DNA of 45,076 nucleotides, taken from Promethearchaeota archaeon. Its GTDB lineage: Archaea > Asgardarchaeota > Lokiarchaeia > Helarchaeales > RDOG01. The stretch spans positions 1-45,076 of the forward strand of contig RDOG01000029.1 in assembly GCA_011365055.1 (NCBI GenBank). Direction: 5' to 3'. Positions 25,630 to 33,548 of the stretch are shown one piece after another (within the stretch, counting starts at the first letter, position 1; the number at the start of each line of letters is the position of its first letter). The position numbers and the translations under genes are program-made. The notes beneath the pieces are model-generated. The model saw nothing but the letters and a program-made list of their open reading frames with translations. It ran no database searches and was not told the DNA's origin.

Positions 25630-27802
25630 GAAAATTACAGCCCAAATTTAGAATTTTAATTTCTAATTCCTTTTCATCAAGAATAAGTTTTTCTTTTATA
25701 AATTTAATTTCTTTATTAATAAGTTGGTTATCACTTATTTTTAATATTAATTCTTTGATAAGATTCTCATCATATTGTTTAAAATTATCAAATTTATTTT
25801 CTTTCAAAAATTTTTTCATAATTTCAGTTAGATTTGAACCAATTTCTTCTTGTAAATAAAGATCTATTACTAAATAATCTAATAAATTATCAATTTTTTG
25901 AACGAATTCCCTAAATTCTTCATTATCATAAAATTTTGTAAGAATACGTGCAAATAAAATGAAGATCCAGTCATCTTTTGAAAGCTTTATTGGATAAAAT
26001 TTCGTGTGATAATCTTGAATCTTGAATGTATATTGTATTTTATTTTGTATATAAACGTGAAAGAAAACTCTTAATAATTTTGAGTTTAAAAGAGCTAAAT
26101 AATAGCAAATATTTTTTACATCCAAAGCAGAAGTATCAATATTTATCACTTGAATATTAGTTCCTGGAATCATCCCTCTTTTTTTTATTGTCGCACGAAT
26201 GAATGGTGAGATGGCAACTGTTACAATATTAATCGCGTCATATTCTTGTTTAAACCTTTTAAGGGAAAGATTTTTCTCTCGAATATAATTAAATTGAGAA
26301 CTATCTAAATGATATCTTTGAATTGATTTCCCGCTATGTAGGAAAGGTATTGTGTAATTTTCATTTTTTTCTTTAATTTGATCTTTCTTATGTTTATATT
26401 TTATTAATCTATGGTCGACTCCACTTCTAGAATGAATTATATTTAACTGAGAATTGTTCATTAATATTTCAAAAAGTCTATCGTGGTATAATATGAATCT
26501 TTCATATTTCTTAAAAACCTCTTTTTCAATAAATCGTGTGGTTCTATCTCTCTCTGAGATTATTTTTACTTTATCGCCCTTTATTTTTGAATTTCTTAAA
26601 AATATAATAATCATTTCTAAAGTAACATCTGGAAAAGCTTTTCCTTTATCAACTAATTCATATAAATCTGATTTCTCTAAAATGAATTTTCGGATTCCCT
26701 CAAATTCCTCGGTACGTGCTACTGAGCTTGGAACGATCATTGTTAAGTGTCCACGTGAATTTAATAAATTAAATCCTAGTTCTAAAAATAAAGAAGTTGC
26801 ATTATAGCTTGTTTTTTTTGCATATTCATTAGAAGTAACTAAATAATGCTTTAAATTATCTTGTTGCCCTGTTAAAATAGTTCTACCATAAGGTGGATTT
26901 GAAATTATTATATCAAAACCTTCATCATGACTATAAAATATTTCTTTAAATTCCTTTGACCAATTAAATTCATATAAAGAGTTTCCAATCTTTAAATTCT
27001 TATTAAAATTTAAAAGATCTATAAATTCAAAGTCAATATTAATCCAGAAAAGGAATCTAAGTTTAATTATTTCAATAGCGTTTGGATAAATATCAACACC
27101 ATATAGATTATTTTCAATTATTTCTTTCTTTAAATCAAAAGATTTAATGTCCAATGATAATTTTTTTGCTATTTTCTCTCTAATTTTAAATATAAAATTA
27201 GCTGATTCTAATAAAAAAGCACCTGAACCACAAGCTGGGTCAAAAATTTTTAAATTTATAAGGATATTATTTATATCTTTTAAAACTTCGTTAGAAAGAT
27301 TTTCAATTAATAAAAACAATGAACTAAATTTCTCGTGATTAATATTTAATCTTTCAAAAATAATTTTACTTATTACCCTTTCCACCATATATTTTGTAAT
27401 ATTGCTAGGTGTGTAAAAAACTCCTCTAACTTTTCTTTGAGTAAGTCTTTTTGAAATTAATTCTGGTTCATTTTCACTTCTTTTTTCATCCCAGACATGT
27501 AATAAATTTTCAAATAAGGTCCCGATAAAGTTTGAGCTTTGTTCTAAGTTTAAACAAGAAAAAAAAGAATTAATTTTTTCAATAATCGATTTGTATTTCG
27601 TTATCTTCTCGAATTCGTACTCTTTATCTATATCTATTTTCAATAATTGATGTCTCAATAGATTCAGAATTATAGTTTGAGATAGAAAAAAAACATTTTC
27701 CTTTTGTATTAAATTTACTTCCAAAAATTTTACAAGATCTATGTAACTTGGTAGAAATTTTTTATACAGATTTTTGAATTCCATTTCATTATCATTAATC
27801 AT
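25622..27802 (-). CDS. N6-adenine DNA methyltransferase, Eco57I/TaqI-like, without a recognisable nuclease
   Basis: 726 residues. After a helical N-terminus, 'RKVRGVFYTPSNITKYMVERVI' precedes motif I FDPACGSGAFL and motif IV (I-S-N-P-P-Y-G-R), the N-P-P-Y of N6-adenine methylases. A TaqI-like specificity region follows: 'PFLHSGKSIQRY', 'CYYLALLNSKLLRVFF', 'YTFKIQDYHTKFYPI'. Type IIG enzymes carry a nuclease domain, usually at the N-terminus with a PD-ExK core; I do not see one in residues 1-130, and no restriction gene is next door. So this is either an orphan methylase or a partner of a distant nuclease. It starts 4 bases after the AlkD-like gene, with AAGGTAAG as ribosome-binding site, and overlaps the glycosyltransferase gene. 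Confidence 0.87.
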   Translation of the reverse strand: MINDNEMEFKNLYKKFLPSYIDLVKFLEVNLIQKENVFFLSQTIILNLLRHQLLKIDIDKEYEFEKITKYKSIIEKINSFFSCLNLEQSSNFIGTLFENLLHVWDEKRSENEPELISKRLTQRKVRGVFYTPSNITKYMVERVISKIIFERLNINHEKFSSLFLLIENLSNEVLKDINNILINLKIFDPACGSGAFLLESANFIFKIREKIAKKLSLDIKSFDLKKEIIENNLYGVDIYPNAIEIIKLRFLFWINIDFEFIDLLNFNKNLKIGNSLYEFNWSKEFKEIFYSHDEGFDIIISNPPYGRTILTGQQDNLKHYLVTSNEYAKKTSYNATSLFLELGFNLLNSRGHLTMIVPSSVARTEEFEGIRKFILEKSDLYELVDKGKAFPDVTLEMIIIFLRNSKIKGDKVKIISERDRTTRFIEKEVFKKYERFILYHDRLFEILMNNSQLNIIHSRSGVDHRLIKYKHKKDQIKEKNENYTIPFLHSGKSIQRYHLDSSQFNYIREKNLSLKRFKQEYDAINIVTVAISPFIRATIKKRGMIPGTNIQVINIDTSALDVKNICYYLALLNSKLLRVFFHVYIQNKIQYTFKIQDYHTKFYPIKLSKDDWIFILFARILTKFYDNEEFREFVQKIDNLLDYLVIDLYLQEEIGSNLTEIMKKFLKENKFDNFKQYDENLIKELILKISDNQLINKEIKFIKEKLILDEKELEIKILNLGCNFHD

Positions 27803-27806
27803 GTAC

Positions 27807-28745
27807 TTACCTTTTCGGGTTTGCTAATCGATTTTTTTTCTCATCAAAATATAGAACATAATTTTTCCCTAAAATTTTTTCTAATCGTGGATAAAACTCT
27901 GGATTTTTATTTTTAATCCATCTCATCGCATGTTTTATGGTCCAAATTAATCTTTTTTCTTCTTCTGATAATCCTTCTTCTGATGCTAAAGCATCATGAA
28001 CCCTTATTCCAGAATTTTTTATCCATTTTTCCATTAAGGATAAAATTTTTTCAGGCATGTACTTAGTTAAATCTTTTAAATTATTTCCTACTGATTTTCT
28101 TACATATATGGACGGATCTTTATTTAAATCAGTTAAAATATCCAAAATTATATCATTCTTAGACGGATTTCTCAGCCATTTAAGTTCTGCTCGTGGTCTA
28201 AGACTTTCAGTTGCTCCCCGTCTAAATTTTTCATTTTTATCTTTAGCCCATTTTTTTACCAATTCGAGAGTATTTTTTCCATCTTTTTTTAATCCATTTA
28301 TAATACATATGAGAATTGTTTCTCTAACGTCCCATTCGTCAGAATTAACCCAAAATTCAATAAGAGGTATGACTGAATCCATTTCTTGTGGAAAATTTAA
28401 GATAAAATCAGATAAAAAAACTAAGGCAAAATGCTTGGTTATTAAGCTATCTTTTTCTTTACCATAATCAAAAATTGCTTGGGTGAATATTGTAATATAT
28501 TCTTTATCGATTAGTCCTAATTTTTTAATGTACTCGAATATTCCTTGTGAAACAAACCTAGAAATATATAATATACCCTTTCCAATACGTTCTTTTTCAG
28601 GGATAATACCATATTCTTTATCAAGGACTTCAGTTATTTTCGAAAACAATTCTGAATTATCTATTTTTAATTTCCAATCTTTAATCGACTTACAAAAATT
28701 CAATGTCCGCTCTCTGATCAAATTAGATGAAGCGATTGAAACCAT
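27807..28745 (-). CDS. AlkD/AlkC-like HEAT-repeat DNA repair protein
   Basis: 312 residues of alpha-helical HEAT-like repeats. The diagnostic stretches are 'KWAKDKNEKFRRGATESLRPRAEL' and 'LNKDPSIYVRKSVGNNLKDL', which match the DNA alkylation repair (AlkC/AlkD superfamily) helices whose W/R/K residues contact DNA. In AlkD the catalytic site uses a Trp and an Asp near a Trp-cleft; W-L-R-N-P at about 200 could contribute, but I cannot assign the Asp. It likely removes or recognises alkylated bases (3-methyl/7-methylpurines). The gene opens a tight operon with the N6-adenine methylase (4-base gap). Its start lies only 24 bases from the divergent TTG start of the HEAT/TPR gene. Confidence 0.78.
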   Translation of the reverse strand: MVSIASSNLIRERTLNFCKSIKDWKLKIDNSELFSKITEVLDKEYGIIPEKERIGKGILYISRFVSQGIFEYIKKLGLIDKEYITIFTQAIFDYGKEKDSLITKHFALVFLSDFILNFPQEMDSVIPLIEFWVNSDEWDVRETILICIINGLKKDGKNTLELVKKWAKDKNEKFRRGATESLRPRAELKWLRNPSKNDIILDILTDLNKDPSIYVRKSVGNNLKDLTKYMPEKILSLMEKWIKNSGIRVHDALASEEGLSEEEKRLIWTIKHAMRWIKNKNPEFYPRLEKILGKNYVLYFDEKKNRLANPKR

Positions 28746-28769
28746 GATTTGAAATATTAAGGTAATTGC

Positions 28770-30395
28770 TTGATATATTTTTTGATGAAAAAAGATTCGG
28801 ATTGGTATAATCTAAAAGTCAGGAAAGAAGTGAGTTGGCTTTCTGAGCCATTAAAAGGTAAAATGAAAGGCATTCAACAAGCAGCAAAATTATTTGAAAT
28901 GTCTTTTAAGTTTCCTGAGTATGATCGATTAGCTATCTTAGAATTATTAGACAAATTAAAAGAATCCGATGAAGAAATCATCAAAAACGCTGCGTGGATG
29001 CTATTAAAATTAGTTAATTTAAAACCAGATTTATTATTTAAAAATATAAATGTTATTAAAACTCCGATTAAAATAAAAAATAAAAAAATTAGGATTTTTT
29101 TGGGCTCAATAATAAAAGAATTAGCTTTAATAGATAGTTCTAGAGTACAAACTGCCATTCCTCAAGTAGTAGAATTATTAGATGATCCTAATGACGATGT
29201 AAAATTAATTGCTTCTCAAATTTTCCTCATTTTATCAAAATCTCTTCGTGAAAAAATTGAAGTGACAAAGCAAATAGCTTTGTTAAATGAAAAAAATAGT
29301 CAAATTAGATTGAATGCTGTTGAAACTCTAATAAATATAAGCGAATTGGAGAAATTAACTCCAATTTTATATGAAAAATTGTTTATATTAATTTTATATC
29401 CTCAAGTTAAAGCAAGAGTATTCAATTTAATATTTCAGCTAATAGATAAAGATGCTGAACAATCTCTATTATTCATTAAAAATCAGTTAAAGTCTCAACT
29501 TGTTATGATTAGAAGAAATGCACTAATTTTTATCACTCAATTTCTTGATAAAAAATTTGAACTTCTAAGGATAGCAATACAAGAATTAGTTTATTTATTA
29601 GCAGAAGAATTTGATAAGACGAATCTTCAGATGATTTTATCAACGTTAAAAGAATTGACCGAATTTTATCCTCAATCTTTTAATGATCAACATTTTAATA
29701 AAATTATAGATCTTAAAGACAAATTTAAGAAAAAATTCAGAGAAGATTGGATAGAGATAATTCTTAATCTTTCCAAAAATTATGAAGAGCTACAATTTGA
29801 AGTTCAAAATTTGACAGGATTCCTCCAAAAAAAGATAAAAAAGGGTTCTTATGATAATCGAATTAATATCGCCACATTATTAAATCAAATATTAATGTGG
29901 GATGATGAATATGGTCCTGCAATCAAAATTTGGCTTAAAATATTAAAGGATTTTCCATTTGAAGATAATGGAGAACCATATTTTTGGATTGGGTTTAATT
30001 ATCATGTAATCGGAGATTTTAAAAATGCACTTTCTCATTTTAGTAAAGGGACTCGATCTAAGAATGAATATATCTGCAATAAGAATATTTTATTTTCAAT
30101 GTATGAATACTTGTTAAATTTCGATTTAAAAAATGCAAAAAAATTCTTTTCTGAAAATGAAAAGAGATGGGAAACTAATTTCAAAAAACTTACTTCAGTG
30201 AAACAGAATATCCTCTCATATTTCCAAGAATATTTAAATTCAATAATTAATTTAGATTTTATGAATGTTAAGAAGAAATTAGAACAATATCTATCTTCTT
30301 GTTATCATAATTTTAAATGGGATAAACGGTATATTGAAGTTGAGTTAAAAAACTTAGAAGGAATAATTGAAAGATATAAAAAAACGGAAACATAA
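28770..30395 (+). CDS. HEAT/TPR-repeat scaffold protein
   Basis: 541 residues, nearly all helical. Residues about 20-330 are HEAT/Armadillo-like repeats (AIPQVVELLDDPNDDVKLIASQIFL is a typical one). Residues about 375-440 contain TPR-like helices (YGPAIKIWLKILKDFP, 'FWIGFNYHVIGDFKNALSHFSKG'). No catalytic motif. The start is chosen as the TTG at 28770 because AAGGT lies 6 bases before it; the ATG at 28785 has none. It is divergent from the AlkD-like gene, and the ArsD-like gene begins two bases after its stop. Probably a protein- or nucleic-acid-binding adaptor. Confidence 0.75.
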   Translation: MIYFLMKKDSDWYNLKVRKEVSWLSEPLKGKMKGIQQAAKLFEMSFKFPEYDRLAILELLDKLKESDEEIIKNAAWMLLKLVNLKPDLLFKNINVIKTPIKIKNKKIRIFLGSIIKELALIDSSRVQTAIPQVVELLDDPNDDVKLIASQIFLILSKSLREKIEVTKQIALLNEKNSQIRLNAVETLINISELEKLTPILYEKLFILILYPQVKARVFNLIFQLIDKDAEQSLLFIKNQLKSQLVMIRRNALIFITQFLDKKFELLRIAIQELVYLLAEEFDKTNLQMILSTLKELTEFYPQSFNDQHFNKIIDLKDKFKKKFREDWIEIILNLSKNYEELQFEVQNLTGFLQKKIKKGSYDNRINIATLLNQILMWDDEYGPAIKIWLKILKDFPFEDNGEPYFWIGFNYHVIGDFKNALSHFSKGTRSKNEYICNKNILFSMYEYLLNFDLKNAKKFFSENEKRWETNFKKLTSVKQNILSYFQEYLNSIINLDFMNVKKKLEQYLSSCYHNFKWDKRYIEVELKNLEGIIERYKKTET

Positions 30396-30396
30396 A

Positions 30397-30747
30397 ATGA
30401 ATGAATTGATCATCTTTGAAATGGATTTAACTGGTGGAACTTGCGGTTTTCCTGCTCCTATACCAGGTTTAAAACCTGCAGATCAAATAAGAAATGAGTT
30501 AATTAGACGTAATAGAATAATAAATAACTTAAAATCAACCTTTAATATTGAAATTGAGAGAATATTTTTAAAAAATGTTAGTTTTTTAAATAATGAGATC
30601 GTTAAAAACTTTATTTTTAATCAAGGAATTGATGCAATGCCTGTATTTTTATTAGATGGAAATAAAATTGTTCATCATGGAAGTTTCCCTGATTTAGATA
30701 TAATATCTCAAATTTTATCAAAAGAAATTCCAAAAAAAAGTGAGTGA
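30397..30747 (+). CDS. ArsD-like thioredoxin-fold protein lacking the arsenic-binding cysteines
   Basis: 116 residues from the ATG at 30397; a frame 30 bases longer would run into the preceding gene. The fold matches ArsD: first strand 'ELIIFEMDLTGG', a helix, 'IERIFLKNVSFLNNEIVKNFI' and 'GIDAMPVFLLDGNKIVHHGSFPD', which parallels the C-terminal half of the arsenical metallochaperone/repressor. ArsD uses Cys12-Cys13-Cys18 to hold As(III) and pass it to ArsA. Here the first loop reads TGGTCGF, a single cysteine, and no ArsA, ArsB or ArsR gene is near. So an arsenic role is unlikely; it may have kept a partner-binding function. It follows the HEAT/TPR gene after one base. Confidence 0.65.
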   Translation: MNELIIFEMDLTGGTCGFPAPIPGLKPADQIRNELIRRNRIINNLKSTFNIEIERIFLKNVSFLNNEIVKNFIFNQGIDAMPVFLLDGNKIVHHGSFPDLDIISQILSKEIPKKSE

Positions 30748-30752
30748 TTCAA

Positions 30753-30905
30753 ATGAAAAGTGAATTAGAACATTATTCTTGGTTTACAATAATTGATAAA
30801 ATCATAAAAGCAATACCTTATTTGATAGATTACCCATTGCATGCCATGAGTGCAGGGAAATCGTGTGGAATTCGTTATTTTGATATTTATTCTGAAGATG
30901 TGTAG
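30753..30905 (+). CDS. Possible 50-residue small protein in the HEAT/TPR operon
   Basis: An ATG at 30753, five bases after the ArsD-like stop, opens 50 codons ending at TAG 30905. The product (MKSELEHYSWFTIIDKIIKA...) has an amphipathic helix and one Cys; no family recognised. GAGTG about 6 bases upstream could serve as a ribosome-binding site. Tight spacing in an operon favours a real gene, short length and AT-rich background argue for caution. Confidence 0.35.
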   Translation: MKSELEHYSWFTIIDKIIKAIPYLIDYPLHAMSAGKSCGIRYFDIYSEDV

Positions 30906-30962
30906 ATTTATTCAACTCTATCATAATTAATATGAAAATATTAATCTTCATCGGTTTTCGTT

Positions 30963-31475
30963 ATGAAAGAAAATGATAAGACTTTTTTAAAAAAACTCAT
31001 AAAAGATTCTGCTTTAGAATGTATGATGGAATTTAATGATGCTAGGGTGCCAATTTATTTTATTGCAAACAGATTAAACAAAGAAGAAAATATTGTAAGA
31101 GAACTTTTTCAAGAAATGATTTTAAATAAAGAATTTTCAGGCGAATATGACCCTGATGGGGATTTTATTATCTATAAAAGACCCCTGCCAAAATGCTATA
31201 GTTGCGGCGTACCTATGGATGAACGTGAAAAAAAATGTAATAATTGTGGTTTAGAACTTAGATTGTGTATGCTTTGTAAAAAATACATAAGAGAAGTACC
31301 TGCCATTTGTCCAAAATGTAAATCTGCTGCTCATGAAGACCATTTCCGAGATTGGCTTAGGATGGATATGAACAAAGAAACAGGAAAAGGATCTTGCCCC
31401 GTATGTGGAGTTCCTTTACATCCATCAGATATAATGAAAGAAGATGATTTATACAAATCATATTTTAGTTTTTAA
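30963..31475 (+). CDS. Winged-helix, zinc-ribbon and RING-like protein
   Basis: 170 residues. Residues 1-72 look like a winged helix/PCI-like unit (VPIYFIANRLNKEENIVRELF...GEYDPDGDFIIYK). Residues 78-95 form a zinc ribbon (C78, C81, C92, C95). Residues 102-148 have C102-x2-C105-x10-C116-x2-C119-x4-H124-x2-H127-x17-C145-P-V-C148. The end of this block, 'H-E-D-H-F-R-D-W-L ... C-P-V-C', resembles the second half of a RING-H2 finger, and a winged helix plus RING-like finger is the layout of Nse1 (SMC5/6). An alternative is two zinc ribbons in a transcription-related protein. Asgard archaea do encode ubiquitin-type E3 modules, which makes the RING reading worth testing. Confidence 0.65.
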   Translation: MKENDKTFLKKLIKDSALECMMEFNDARVPIYFIANRLNKEENIVRELFQEMILNKEFSGEYDPDGDFIIYKRPLPKCYSCGVPMDEREKKCNNCGLELRLCMLCKKYIREVPAICPKCKSAAHEDHFRDWLRMDMNKETGKGSCPVCGVPLHPSDIMKEDDLYKSYFSF

Positions 31476-31479
31476 AAGT

Positions 31480-32331
31480 TTAAAAAACGATTTTTCCAAA
31501 TAATTTTTCCGTCAATAAGATAAGATTTTCAAAGGGAACAGTATTTCCATCAAATTCTTTTAAATTATTTTGGTATTTTGCTTCAACTTTATCAATTAAT
31601 ATCTTTAATTTTTTTCGCAATGCATGGAAATTTTCTTCTGTAACTAAAGCTGCTGTGATATATTTACCATGTTCCAAGAGAATTGTAATGTTTTCTTGTT
31701 CAATAATCTTTATTTTTGTTTCTTTTTTGGTGATTTCTTGAATGATATAAGATAAGCTTGTTAAACCACCTGATACCAAGTTCGGTTCAATATCTTCAGT
31801 TCTTTTAAATCGTTGATCATAAATTAGAATTCCGCTTGTTATAGTGAAAAGATATAAATGTTGAATTCGTTCAAACGTGTTAACTTTTTTGAATTCTGCA
31901 TCTATACTTGGAATTATTTTATTAAAGTAGTTCAATGCACCATGTTTAAGTGAAAGGTATTCTGATTGAAAATTTTCAAAGGTAGTATCTGCCGGCATAT
32001 CAGTTTCCACAAACACATTAAATTCTTCATCGAGAGAATATGTGATTTCTGGATAATCAAAATTACCTTGTAATAATTTACCCCATAATAATTGAATGAC
32101 ATTTGAGCCTTCTGGAATGTCCTGATTATACATTAATAAACATTTTATAAGAATCCAGCCCTCGTTTGTAGTAACTATTCTATTTGTCAATTCTAAGAAT
32201 TGATTGGGTGAAATTTCTATTTTTAAAGGAACATCAATCATATTCAAATCTGATTTTTCAATAATTTCAACAATACCTAATCTTTTTAAATAAGTTTTGA
32301 TTATATCTAAAGATTTTTTCTGTAAACTCAT
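31480..32331 (-). CDS. Longin/roadblock-like domain protein
   Basis: 283 residues, cytoplasmic. The C-terminal half (about residues 155-283) has the strand-helix pattern of longin/roadblock-type domains common in Asgard archaea: 'LYLFTITSGILIYDQRF', 'PNLVSGGLTSLSYIIQEIT', 'NITILLEHGKYITAALVTEENFHALRKKLKILIDKVEAKY'. These domains act with small GTPases in eukaryotes. The N-terminal half (residues 1-130; MSLQKKSLDIIKTYLKRLG, then strands) resembles a YbjN/type III chaperone-like alpha-beta domain, but this call is weak. No GTPase gene is in the window. It converges with the zinc-finger gene (stop codons 4 bases apart). Confidence 0.65.
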   Translation of the reverse strand: MSLQKKSLDIIKTYLKRLGIVEIIEKSDLNMIDVPLKIEISPNQFLELTNRIVTTNEGWILIKCLLMYNQDIPEGSNVIQLLWGKLLQGNFDYPEITYSLDEEFNVFVETDMPADTTFENFQSEYLSLKHGALNYFNKIIPSIDAEFKKVNTFERIQHLYLFTITSGILIYDQRFKRTEDIEPNLVSGGLTSLSYIIQEITKKETKIKIIEQENITILLEHGKYITAALVTEENFHALRKKLKILIDKVEAKYQNNLKEFDGNTVPFENLILLTEKLFGKIVF

Positions 32332-32420
32332 TTGAATAACTTCGATTTACTTCATATTCAAGTCTTAAAGACTTTTTTTAATGTAACTGATTCTTAAATG
32401 ACTACATGTAAACCATCATA

Positions 32421-32510
32421 TTTGTAACCGAACTAAAAATTGCTATTTTTAATTTATTGAACCTTTCAAATAAAAATTTAGTTTTAATGATAAAATTTGA
32501 ATTTGTAACC
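32421..32510. promoter_or_regulatory. Two TTTGTAACC half-sites upstream of the Mrp gene
   Basis: TTTGTAACC occurs at 32421-32429 and again at 32502-32510, 81 bases apart, each with only a weak left half. They match the right half of the 17-bp palindrome upstream of cdhA1 and cdhA2. They lie 100-190 bases before the Mrp start, so the same regulator could control the ATPase. Confidence 0.35.
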
Positions 32511-32612
32511 AAAAGTTAATTTCATTTTACTTTCTTTATATCATGAGAATTTGATTAAATTCATTGTTAATTTTAATGAATTTTTTATCAATTAAAATAA
32601 GGTGAAATAAGA

Positions 32613-33440
32613 TTGACAGCAGAATCTCAATTTAATAAAACTCAAAATGAAATTGACGAAAAAATGTCTAAAATAAAATTTAAAATAGTTGTAATGTCTG
32701 GTAAAGGTGGAGTTGGAAAGAGCACTGTCGCTTCAAATTTAGCCATGGCATTAGCTCTTAATGGATTTACCGTTGGTTTGATCGATGCCGACATTACAGG
32801 TCCAAATATTCCTAAAATGATGGGGATACCTCCAGATCATCTTCCAAACGTTGATTCTGATCAAAAGAAAATTATTCCAGTTATTGGTCCCCTTAACATT
32901 AAGATTATGAGTATGGCATTTCTATTGCAAGATCCTGATACTCCTATAATTTGGCGTGGACCTTTAAAAATGGGAGCTATTAACCAATTTTTGAATGATG
33001 TAGAATGGGGGAATCTTGACTTCTTGATTGTTGACCTTCCACCTGGAACTAGTGATGAAACAATTTCTATACTTCAATTAATTAAAGGTGCTAGGGCTAT
33101 CGTTGTTACAACGCCTCAAGATGTAGCTCTAATGGATTCTAGAAAAGCAATTACAATGGCTTTGAAAATGATGGACGGAGTTTTGGGTGTGATTGAAAAC
33201 ATGTCAGGATATGTTTGTCCACATTGTGGTAAAGATATAGATATCTTTGGAAAAGATGGTGGCAAATTTGCTGCAAATGAATTAGGTGTCCCTTTTCTTG
33301 GGGCAATACCGATAGATCCAGACATTCGTAAGGACTCTGATAAGGGTAGTCCATATGTTGTAAAGCATAATGAATCACTAGCTAAAAAAGCATTCGACAA
33401 TATTGTAAAAACCATAAAAAAAGAGTTAAATTTTGATTAA
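32613..33440 (+). CDS. Mrp/NBP35-type P-loop ATPase, Fe-S cluster carrier
   Basis: 275 residues. The deviant Walker A G30-K-G-G-V-G-K-S37 characterises the MinD/Mrp/NBP35 family. 'DADITGPNIPKMMG' and 'DFLIVDLPPGTSDE' follow as in Mrp. CPHC near residue 202 is the conserved CxxC that bridges an Fe-S cluster between two subunits. Mrp proteins hold and transfer [4Fe-4S] clusters to apo-enzymes. The start is a TTG at 32613 with AGGTG 8 bases upstream. It sits directly before the Fe-S-rich CODH genes in the same direction, so I infer it supports their maturation; no separate CooC-type nickel ATPase is visible here. Confidence 0.88.
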   Translation: MTAESQFNKTQNEIDEKMSKIKFKIVVMSGKGGVGKSTVASNLAMALALNGFTVGLIDADITGPNIPKMMGIPPDHLPNVDSDQKKIIPVIGPLNIKIMSMAFLLQDPDTPIIWRGPLKMGAINQFLNDVEWGNLDFLIVDLPPGTSDETISILQLIKGARAIVVTTPQDVALMDSRKAITMALKMMDGVLGVIENMSGYVCPHCGKDIDIFGKDGGKFAANELGVPFLGAIPIDPDIRKDSDKGSPYVVKHNESLAKKAFDNIVKTIKKELNFD

Positions 33441-33457
33441 AAATTAAAACTCATTTC

Positions 33458-33465
33458 TTTTTTTT
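33458..33465 (+). terminator. Poly-T tract after the Mrp gene
   Basis: Eight T residues 18 bases after the stop codon. It suggests Mrp is transcribed separately from cdhA1. Confidence 0.35.
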
Positions 33466-33488
33466 ATATTTTATACATTAAATATTAA

Positions 33489-33505
33489 AGTTACAATTTG
33501 GAACC
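33489..33505. promoter_or_regulatory. CODH palindrome site 1
   Basis: AGTTAC-AATTT-GGAACC. A 17-bp imperfect inverted repeat, centre 216 bases before the cdhA1 start. One of five sites of consensus RGTTAC-N5-GNAACM found only before the two cdhA genes. Confidence 0.5.
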
Positions 33506-33548
33506 ATAAATATTTGTATTCGTTGTTTGGAGAAATATAATTCGTTAT

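Noticed and set aside
25622..28745. A complete type I or type III restriction-modification system
   Set aside because: Only the methylase is recognisable; there is no helicase, specificity or nuclease gene beside it.
28057..28752. Plus-strand frames opposite the AlkD-like gene
   Set aside because: Antisense to a clear HEAT-repeat coding sequence; composition (Phe, Ser, Leu) is that of a shadow frame.
30397..30747. Arsenic resistance operon
   Set aside because: The ArsD-like protein lacks the cysteine triad and no arsA, arsB, arsC or arsR gene is nearby.
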